A DNA stretch of 36,449 bases from Magnetovibrio sp. Its GTDB lineage: Bacteria; Pseudomonadota; Alphaproteobacteria; Rhodospirillales; Casp-alpha2. Each line of letters begins with the position of its first letter. The first letter of the stretch is position 1. Below are positions 29,678 through 36,449 of this stretch, one piece after another. Location of the stretch: positions 1 to 36,449 of the forward strand of contig JAPPPF010000298.1 of NCBI GenBank assembly GCA_028817665.1, given 5' to 3'. A program made the translations under genes and the position numbers. Below the pieces are notes generated by a model that made no database searches, was not told the origin of the DNA, and was given only the letters and a program-made list of their open reading frames with translations.

Positions 29678-30898
29678 TTACATGCGGCACCCCTTGGCCG
29701 GATCGGAGAGGTTCTCCATGGCCAGCTTGACGACCTCGTTGACGCCGTTCCGGACCTGGCGGAGATAGAAGTTCTGCACCGGGTTGTGGGCCGCCGACAT
29801 GGTCCACTGGCCGCGCGGCGAGGGGATGGCCGTGGTTTCCATGGCCTTGATCATCGCGGCGCGCGCGCCGGTGTCGCCGCCGGCGGCGTCCATGCCGGCG
29901 CGGATCAACAGCCCGGCGTCGAAGCCCTGCACCGCGTAGACGTCGGCTTCCTTGCCGAAGGCCTGCTTGTAGGCGGCCCGGAAGGCGCGGTTGGCGGGGA
30001 TGTCGAGGGTGTCGGCGTAGTGCAGCGTCGTGCGGATGCCCTCGGCCGCCGCGCCCTGCGCCTTGGTCACGCCCTCGGTCAGGAAGCCCGGGCCGACCAG
30101 CTCGATCTTGTCTTTGAGGCCGGCCGCGGCCCAGTCCTTGACGAACTTCACGGCGCCGCCGCCGGCGAAGAAGACGTAGACGGCGTCGGGCTTGATCGAG
30201 GCGATCTCGGTCAGCGCCGCCTGGAACTCGACCTTCGGGAAGGGAACGGCGATCTCCTTGATGATCTTGCCGCCATGCGGCACGAAGCCGTCCTTGAAAC
30301 CCTGGGCCGATTGCTTGCCGGCGCCGTAGCCCCAATAGCAGAGCACCACGTTCTTCTTGCCCTCGTCCAACAGCACCTTGCCCATGGGATGGCCGGGCTG
30401 CCAGTTGGAGAACGAGGTGCGGAAGATGTTGGGCGAGCAGAACGGCCCGGTCACCTGGTTGGCGCCGGCGTTCGGCACCACCACCATGGTGTTCTCCTCG
30501 CGCGCGATCTTGGCCATCGCCATGGCGACGCCGGAATGCACCGGGCCGACGACGAAATCGACCTTCTCCTGGTTGATCAGCTTGTTGGTGAGCTCGGCCG
30601 CCTTCGGCGGCTTCGCCTCGCTGTCGACCTTGACCAATTCGATGGGGCGACCGCCGAGCTTGCCGCCGCCCTGATCGAAGGCCAGCTCCATGGCGTTGGT
30701 GATGGCCTGGCCGAGACGCGTGTAGGTGCCCGAATAGGGCAGCAGGGTGCCGATCCTGACCTTCGCCTGGCCACCGATGGCGAACCGCGTCGGCAGCGCC
30801 GTCGAGGCGGCGGCGACGCCGGCCCCGGCGCCCATGAGCGCCAACGCGCGGCGCCGCGAATAACCCGAAGTACTGTTGGCCACGTTTCTTCCTCCCAT
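29678..30898 (-). CDS. ABC transporter substrate-binding protein (Leu/Ile/Val-type), probable Tat signal
   Basis: SRRRALALMGAGAGVAAAS leader; VRIGTLLPYSGTYTRLGQAITNAMELAFDQGGGKLGGRPIELVKVDSEAKPPKAAELTNKLI. Confidence 0.9.
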   Translation of the reverse strand: MGGRNVANSTSGYSRRRALALMGAGAGVAAASTALPTRFAIGGQAKVRIGTLLPYSGTYTRLGQAITNAMELAFDQGGGKLGGRPIELVKVDSEAKPPKAAELTNKLINQEKVDFVVGPVHSGVAMAMAKIAREENTMVVVPNAGANQVTGPFCSPNIFRTSFSNWQPGHPMGKVLLDEGKKNVVLCYWGYGAGKQSAQGFKDGFVPHGGKIIKEIAVPFPKVEFQAALTEIASIKPDAVYVFFAGGGAVKFVKDWAAAGLKDKIELVGPGFLTEGVTKAQGAAAEGIRTTLHYADTLDIPANRAFRAAYKQAFGKEADVYAVQGFDAGLLIRAGMDAAGGDTGARAAMIKAMETTAIPSPRGQWTMSAAHNPVQNFYLRQVRNGVNEVVKLAMENLSDPAKGCRM

Positions 30899-31000
30899 GC
30901 TGTGTCGCAGTCGCAAGCAAGGGTGGAATTTTCACGACTCCGGGCGATTCACACAAGCCCCATGACCGGCGCGATCACCGTTCGGCGCCGGCGAACCGCC

Positions 31001-31444
31001 CTATTTCGCCCCCTTGAAGTTGTTGGCGACCAGCGGTTTGGCATCTGCCTGCGGCACGTGACACTGGGTGCAGAAGTACCGGCTCATGTGGATCTGGTCG
31101 CGTTCCTTGCCGTCGGGGTGGATGTAGTGGCTCTTGCCGATCATCGGCGCCTCTTCCTCCTTGTAGTCGGCCTTGCCGTGGCAGTTGATGCACTTGTTGG
31201 TCTTCAGGTTGATCCTGTACTTGTCGACCTTGTGGGGCACCAGCGGCGGCTGGCTCTTGAAGCTCCGCTCGAATTTCTCCTGATCGAGCTTCAGCTCGTA
31301 GACCGGCGGCGGCGATTTCGCGTCGGGCAATGCCAGGTTGCCGCGCAGCGACGAGACTTCGTCGGCGCCAGCCGTCGCGGCCGGCATCGCCCAACCGGCC
31401 GCCAGCGCGGCGCCGATGATTATCGAGACGAGTATATTCTTCAT
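31001..31444 (-). CDS. napB: Periplasmic nitrate reductase diheme cytochrome c subunit
   Basis: QPPLVPHKVDKYRINLKTNKCINCHGK...SRYFCTQCHVPQADAKPLV; two CxxCH motifs; AGGAGG before ATG. Confidence 0.93.
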   Translation of the reverse strand: MKNILVSIIIGAALAAGWAMPAATAGADEVSSLRGNLALPDAKSPPPVYELKLDQEKFERSFKSQPPLVPHKVDKYRINLKTNKCINCHGKADYKEEEAPMIGKSHYIHPDGKERDQIHMSRYFCTQCHVPQADAKPLVANNFKGAK

Positions 31445-31506
31445 GACTAAACCTCCTGATCGAAACGTTTCAAACTTCGTATCCGCGTTCATCTTTCCAA
31501 GTCACC

Positions 31507-32337
31507 TCACGCGGCATCGTGAAGCGCGGGCGGCGCATCCGGCTGCGGCGTGAACACGATGCCGTTGTCGGCGAGCTCGAAGTTGCGGTTCTCGAAGGTC
31601 GACAGCACGTGCACCTCGCAGCCCTTCTTGGTGAGCCGCGTGTTGGTCAGGCGCGACCACAGGATCGGGTGCATCTCGGCCATGTTGGCGCCCCACAGCA
31701 CGAACACGTCGGCGTGCTCCAGGTCGTCGTAACAGCCCATGGGCTCGTCGATGCCGAAGGCCCGCATGAAGGCGCCGACGGCCGACGCCATGCAGTGCCG
31801 GGCGTTGGGGTCGATGTTGTTGGAGCGCAGCCCCGCCTTCATGAACTTCGACGCCGCGTAGCCCTCCCAGATCGTCCATTGGCCGGAGCCGAACATGCCG
31901 ACCCGGGTGGCGCCCTTCGGATCCTCGGGATCGATGGCCGCCTTCCACTTCTCGGCCATGATGTCGAAGGCCTGATCCCAGCCGATCTCCGAGAACTCGT
32001 TCGTGTTCTTGTCGAACTTGCCGTTCCTGCCGCGCAGCAGCGGCTTCGTCAGGCGGTCCCTGCCGTACATGATCTTCGACAGGAAGTAGCCCTTGATGCA
32101 GTTCAGGCCCTTGTTCACCGGCGCGTCGGGGTCGCCCTGGGTGGCGACGACGCGGCCGTCCTTGACGCCGACGAGCACGCCGCAACCGGTGCCGCAGAAC
32201 CGGCACACGCCCTTGTCCCAGCGGATGCCGTCCTGGGCGGCGGCGGCCGTCTTGACCGCCGGCAGCGCCAGTCCGGCGGCGGCGGCGGTGGCGGCGACGG
32301 CGTTGGTCTTGATGAAATCGCGTCTGTTCATGGTCAT
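31507..32337 (-). pseudogene. napA: Periplasmic nitrate reductase catalytic subunit, severe C-terminal truncation
   Basis: Tat leader [74 protein letters not shown]...[23 protein letters not shown] then [11 protein letters not shown]; about 276 aa versus roughly 830 for the family. Confidence 0.9.
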
Positions 32338-32339
32338 GA

Positions 32340-32627
32340 TCATGCCTCCGAAAGAATGTCTTCGATGGGTTCGCAATGGTGATAAACGAGGGATGCGTTG
32401 AGCACGCCGTCGACGCCGAACACCCGGCTCAGGGTCTCGCTCGCCGGGTCCGTCGCGGTGTCTTCGATGGTGACGACCAATTGGCCGTCTCCGGCCCGCT
32501 CGTGGATTTCCAATCCGGGGAGCGCGCTCAAGGCGCCGATGACGTCGTCGAGGCCGCCCGGCTTGGTCTGAACCAGGACGCCGCAGATATTGAATTCATC
32601 GGCGAGGAAAGATTGGGCATCGGGCAT
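32340..32627 (-). CDS. napD: NapD-type chaperone for nitrate reductase maturation
   Basis: [44 protein letters not shown]...[17 protein letters not shown]. Confidence 0.9.
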   Translation of the reverse strand: MPDAQSFLADEFNICGVLVQTKPGGLDDVIGALSALPGLEIHERAGDGQLVVTIEDTATDPASETLSRVFGVDGVLNASLVYHHCEPIEDILSEA

Positions 32628-32640
32628 GCTTGGGCCTCCT

Positions 32641-33138
32641 TCAGGCGGCGACGAGGGAAATGGCGCCGGCCGGACAGGGCGCAACGCAGGCGCCGCACTC
32701 GGTGCACGCGGCGGAACGGACGCGGGGCCGGCCGAGGCCGGAGGGATGGGGGAAGGCGAACGCGCCGGCCTCGCACTTCGCCTGGCAGATCCGGCAGACG
32801 ACGCCCTTCGCGGCCAGGCAGAGGTCACTGATCCGGACCTCGAGAGCCCACGGCCGCCGCGCCGCGCCCCGGTCGTCGACCGCAGGCCCGAGCGCCGCCG
32901 CCGGGCAGGCCTCCACGCAGGCTTGGCAGAAGGTGCACTCTCCGGTAGAAAAATCTATTCTCGGAAATCCGGAACCGCTGACGATGATTCCTTCCGGACA
33001 GGCGGCGGCGCAATACATACCGCGCTTGCACACATCGACGAAACGACTTTCAGGGAGCGCCCAAGGGGGCCGAATGGCATCGGAATCCGCCCTTAAGTTC
33101 CCACGAATTTATGAGTTTCGTGATAAACGGGCGGGCAT
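32641..33138 (-). pseudogene. napF: NapF-type ferredoxin with an in-frame TAA at codon 10
   Basis: ATG 33138 (GGAG 8 nt upstream): MPARLSRNS*IRGNLRADSDAIRPPWALPESRFVDVCKRGMYCAAACPEGIIVSGSGFPRIDFSTGECTFCQACVEACP...CRICQAKCE...CTECGACVAPCP. Confidence 0.85.
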
Positions 33139-33200
33139 AATCGAAACTCCGACCACTGCATCTAGTGACATCGATTGTGCGCCTGCAGCACAAATCGACC

Positions 33201-33214
33201 TTAACAATGATCAA
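33201..33214 (-). promoter_or_regulatory. FNR/Dnr-like half-conserved site upstream of napF
   Basis: Minus strand TTGATCATTGTTAA versus TTGAT-N4-ATCAA: 8 of 10 positions match; 63 bp upstream of the napF ATG. Confidence 0.4.
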
Positions 33215-33301
33215 AGGTTTCGAGAATAAAATTCCCGATTTGATTGAAATAAATTCGGAGACTAGACCGGGGTCAATTCCGGAGGAAATCGCGCGATTCC
33301 G

Positions 33302-33667
33302 TCAGCGCCGCGCCGCGACCTCGCGGATCCGCGCGACCACGGCGTCGCGGGTCGCCCGTTCGTACTTGCCGGCGTGGAACATGTAGAGCGCCTCCTCGCG
33401 GTCGACGCCGAAGAACGCGCGGACCGCCTTCCAGCCCTTGTCCGCGCCGAACGACGGCGACTTGCCGTCGCGGCCCAGGCCCTGCTGGCGGAACCACTCG
33501 TCCTTCATCGCCCAGCCGACCGCGCAGGCCACCGTGCGGCAGACCCCGTTCTGGTTCCAGTCGCGGAGATCGAAGGCATCGTCGGCGACGCCTTCGATGA
33601 CGCGGCACAGCTCGAGCAGACGCACGGTGCGCTCGGCGTCGTCCTGAGGCATGGCATCAAACGGCAT
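33302..33667 (-). CDS. Hypothetical protein
   Basis: 121 aa, MPFDAMPQDDAERTVRLLELCRVIEGVADDAFDLRDWNQNGVCRTVACAVGWAMKDEW; mixed composition and GC-rich third positions consistent with coding; family not recognised. Confidence 0.6.
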   Translation of the reverse strand: MPFDAMPQDDAERTVRLLELCRVIEGVADDAFDLRDWNQNGVCRTVACAVGWAMKDEWFRQQGLGRDGKSPSFGADKGWKAVRAFFGVDREEALYMFHAGKYERATRDAVVARIREVAARR

Positions 33668-33782
33668 GATCGCCTCCCTTTCCGATGATGATGAGCGGCG
33701 ATTGTCGCACGAATCCGGGCCCGCCGGAACCGCCGCAAGGATCGGGTGGCGGCGGTGGCCCGGGGAGCGCTATGGTGACGCC

Positions 33783-34649
33783 ATGAACGACATGACATCC
33801 CCGAAGGCGGGCCCGTCCCGCGATTACCAGCGGATCGCCGAGGCCATCCGCTTCGTCACCGAGCGCCGCGAGGACCAGCCCGAACTGGCCGACGTCGCCG
33901 GCGCCGTCGGCCTGAGCCCGCACCACCTGCAGCGCCTGTTCACCCGTTGGGCCGGCGTCAGCCCGAAGAAGTTCCTGAAGTATTTGACCCTCGCCGACGC
34001 CAAGGCGCGGCTCGACGCGTCGGCGAGCGTCCTCGACGCGGCATTGGACGCCGGCCTCTCGGGCCCCGGCCGCCTGCACGACCTGTTCGTCAGCGTCGAC
34101 GCGGTGACGCCCGGCGAATACAAGGCGCGCGGCGCCGGCATGACCTTCACCTACGGCTTCCACCCGAGCCCCTTCGGCGAATGCCTGGCGGTGACCAGCC
34201 GGCGCGGCCTCACCGGCCTCGCCTTCGTCACCGATGAAGGCCGCGACGCGGTCCTAGAAGACCAACAGACCGGGTGGGACGCGGCCACCTGGCGGCCCGA
34301 CCAAAAAGCCACCGCCGGCGCCGCCGAGGCCGCCTTCGCCGAGGCGCCGGCCGGCGGCGAGGGCCTATCGTTGCTGATGCGCGGGACGCCCTTCCAGATC
34401 AAGGTCTGGGAGGCGCTGATGCGGATCCCGGCGGGCGCGCTCACCACCTACGGCAACCTGGCCCAGCATCTCGACCATCCGGGCGCGGCGCGCGCCGTCG
34501 GCACCGCCTGCGGCGCCAACCGGCTCGGCTACTTGATCCCGTGCCACCGGGTGATCCGTGACACCGGCGCCATCACCGGCTACCGCTGGGGGCCCGACCG
34601 CAAGCGCGCCATGCTGGCCTGGGAAGCGGCGAAGGCGGAAGCGGCCTGA
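33783..34649 (+). CDS. AraC-type HTH fused to methylated-DNA-protein-cysteine methyltransferase (Ada-like without N-terminal zinc domain)
   Basis: LADVAGAVGLSPHHLQRLFTRWAGVSPKKFLKYL; TPFQIKVWEALMRIPAGALTTYGNLAQHL...GANRLGYLIPCHRVIRDTGAITGYRWG. Confidence 0.93.
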   Translation: MNDMTSPKAGPSRDYQRIAEAIRFVTERREDQPELADVAGAVGLSPHHLQRLFTRWAGVSPKKFLKYLTLADAKARLDASASVLDAALDAGLSGPGRLHDLFVSVDAVTPGEYKARGAGMTFTYGFHPSPFGECLAVTSRRGLTGLAFVTDEGRDAVLEDQQTGWDAATWRPDQKATAGAAEAAFAEAPAGGEGLSLLMRGTPFQIKVWEALMRIPAGALTTYGNLAQHLDHPGAARAVGTACGANRLGYLIPCHRVIRDTGAITGYRWGPDRKRAMLAWEAAKAEAA

Positions 34650-34677
34650 GGACAGACCGAGGCGCGCGCGGCCGTGC

Positions 34678-35490
34678 TCAGCCCGACGCGGTGGCGAGAT
34701 AGATGTCGGCCGTCTGCCGCAGCTTGAACACGCCGTCCTCGCGGAACCGGCTCAGGGCCTCCCGGCATTCGCCGACGATCCGGCGCATCAGATCCGGATC
34801 CGCCGGCGCGAGATCCACGGCCACGGGGCTCGCCGCGATCTCGCCGTCGATGGCGTCGTGAGTGTCCTCGATGAGGCGGTCGATGGGCAGGTCTTCGCGC
34901 GAGATCTCGGCGAAACCGGCCTCGGCGATGCGGCCCATCAAGCCATCCCGTCCGCGATAACTGAACGGCAACATGGCCTTCGCCGCCATGGCCCCGTCGA
35001 AGTGCCGGCCCAGCACCTCGGCGATCGGCTCGAACAGCTCGCTGTCGCCCTTCCAGATCGTCATGCAGAGCCGCCCGCCCGGTTGCAGGACCCGGCGCAT
35101 TTCGCCGAGCGCCGCGATCTCATCGGGAAAGAACTGGAATCCCTGCTGGCAGTAGAGCTTGCTGAACGCGCCGTCGGCGAAGGGCAGGTCCATGACATTC
35201 GCCTCGTGCCATTCGATGAGGCCCGCGGCCGGGTCCGCGACCTCCGCGGCGACGGCCAGCATGGCGCCATCCCGGTCGGCGCCGACGATCGAGGTTTCCG
35301 CCGGCGCGCGTTCCCTGAGGGTGCGGGCCAGGATGCCGGTGCCGCAGGCCAGGTCGAGGATACGGTCGCCGTCCAGCGGCGGCAGGTGCCGCAGGGTCGC
35401 CGCCGCGAGCGGCGCGAACACGTTCGGCACCTTCTGGTCCTCGTAGATCCGGGCGGCGCCGTCGGCCAGGATGAACTCGCCGGCGCTCAA
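34678..35490 (-). CDS. Class I SAM-dependent methyltransferase (TTG start overlapping upstream stop)
   Basis: ILDLACGTGILARTLRERAPAETSIVGADRDGAMLAVAAE; VMDLPFADGAFSKLYCQQGFQFFPD. Confidence 0.85.
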   Translation of the reverse strand: MSAGEFILADGAARIYEDQKVPNVFAPLAAATLRHLPPLDGDRILDLACGTGILARTLRERAPAETSIVGADRDGAMLAVAAEVADPAAGLIEWHEANVMDLPFADGAFSKLYCQQGFQFFPDEIAALGEMRRVLQPGGRLCMTIWKGDSELFEPIAEVLGRHFDGAMAAKAMLPFSYRGRDGLMGRIAEAGFAEISREDLPIDRLIEDTHDAIDGEIAASPVAVDLAPADPDLMRRIVGECREALSRFREDGVFKLRQTADIYLATASG

Positions 35491-36446
35491 GAGGCCCCGT
35501 CCTTCCGCGCCGCCACGACCTCCGCCAACAGGCACAGGATCTCGTACATCAGGGTCGCGCCGACCAGCGCCGTGTTGCCGGTCTGATCGAAGGGCGGCGC
35601 GACCTCGACGACGTCGCCGCCGACCAAATTCAACCCCCGCAGGCCCCGGAGCAGGGCCTGGCCCTCGACGGTGGTGATGCCGCCGACCTCCGGCGTGCCG
35701 GTGCCGGGCGCGTAGACCGGGTCGAGGCCGTCGACGTCGAAGGAGATGTAGGTCGGGCCGTCGCCGACGACGCGCCGGGCCTCGGCGATCACCGCGTCGA
35801 CGCCGATGGCGGTGAACTCCTCCATGAAGATCACCCGCATGCCGCTGTCGCGTGAGAAATTCCAGCCGTCGTCGACGTTCTGCGGGCCGCGGATGCCGAT
35901 CTGCACGGTGCGCTTGGGGTCCAGGACGCCGTCCTCGACGGCCCGGCGGAAGGGCGCGCCGTGGTTGAACTTGTTGCCCTGCCAGGCGTCCCAGGTGTCG
36001 GTGTGGGCGTCGATGTGGACCATGCCGAGAGGCGCGTCCGGCGTCGCGATGGCGCGGAAGATCGGGTGCGTGATCGAATGGTCGCCGCCGGCCGACAAGG
36101 GCAGCGCGCCGGCGGCGTGGATCCTGGCGAAGAACGCCTCGATCTCGGCCATCGCCTTCTCCGGCACGTGGGATTCGGCGAACGGCACGTCGCCGACGTC
36201 GGCGACGCGGCACGCCTCGAAGGGATTGATCCTGGAGACGTGGTGGATGCCGCGCATGAAGCTCGACTGGTTCCGGATCTCGCGCGGCCCGTGGCGCGCG
36301 CCCGGCCGGTTGGTGACGCCGCCGTCGTAGGGCACGCCGCAGAGCGCGATGTCGAGGCCTTCGAAGTCGTCGGCGAAGGGCGTGCGCATGAACGTCGGAA
36401 TGCCGATGAACCGGGGGGCGGCGATGCCGTCGGGGTGATGGGGCAT
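35487..36446 (-). CDS. Agmatinase/guanidino-acid hydrolase (ureohydrolase) family protein
   Basis: SAGGDHSITHPIF, MVHIDAHTDTWD, YISFDVDGLDPVYAPGTGTPEVGG metal-binding motifs. Confidence 0.92.
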   Translation of the reverse strand: MPHHPDGIAAPRFIGIPTFMRTPFADDFEGLDIALCGVPYDGGVTNRPGARHGPREIRNQSSFMRGIHHVSRINPFEACRVADVGDVPFAESHVPEKAMAEIEAFFARIHAAGALPLSAGGDHSITHPIFRAIATPDAPLGMVHIDAHTDTWDAWQGNKFNHGAPFRRAVEDGVLDPKRTVQIGIRGPQNVDDGWNFSRDSGMRVIFMEEFTAIGVDAVIAEARRVVGDGPTYISFDVDGLDPVYAPGTGTPEVGGITTVEGQALLRGLRGLNLVGGDVVEVAPPFDQTGNTALVGATLMYEILCLLAEVVAARKDGAS

Positions 36447-36449
36447 GGG

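Noticed and set aside
29786-31450. 554-aa plus-strand ORF over the substrate-binding protein and napB
   Set aside because: Shadow ORF spanning two real minus-strand genes and their spacer; composition typical of antisense frames.
31462-31471. GAAACGTTTC palindrome between napA' and napB as an operator
   Set aside because: Only 10 bp, immediately upstream of the napB ribosome site, easily explained by chance; no second site found.
21437-33111. Stop-codon recoding (amber in boxB, ochre in napF read as sense)
   Set aside because: TAG and TAA terminate many normal genes here (e.g. M23, benE, LivF, AOR partner MoaD), there is no visible suppressor tRNA or downstream recoding signal, and other lesions in the same genes point to decay or sequence error.
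33281-33300. GGAAATCGCGCGATTCC near-palindrome downstream of the 33302-33667 gene as a terminator
   Set aside because: Imperfect, short, and lacks a T-run on the minus strand; insufficient support.
1-36449. CRISPR arrays or defence islands
   Set aside because: No regularly spaced repeats longer than the 11-bp triplet near tRNA-Thr and no Cas, restriction-modification, toxin-antitoxin or known defence gene motifs were seen.

Overview
GC-rich chromosomal window, most likely alphaproteobacterial (inferred from synteny such as hisG-hisD-UPF0262-infA-maf-rng-yacG; not tested by search). Most of it is ordinary. A housekeeping block (yacG to tRNA-Thr) is bracketed by tRNA-Phe(GAA) and tRNA-Thr(GGT), whose 3' ends point outward into scar-like DNA: a headless tyrosine integrase on the left, a truncated winged-helix regulator plus 11-bp-spaced GGGGGA repeats on the right. 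To the right lie an aerobic benzoyl-CoA (box) cluster with both a BenE symporter and a branched-chain-type ABC importer, then a napFDAB-type cluster. The main signal is damage concentrated in metalloenzyme genes: boxB has an in-frame amber codon next to its diiron motif; napF has an in-frame ochre at codon 10 and has lost an Fe-S cysteine; napA is cut to about one third of family length while napD and napB look intact; an aldehyde:ferredoxin oxidoreductase gene has a same-length, GC-saturated scrambled stretch over a conserved motif. There is also a candidate small RNA at 2331-2434(-) behind a perfect TGTGA-N6-TCACA palindrome. I did not find a convincing complete new defence-type or other novel system.
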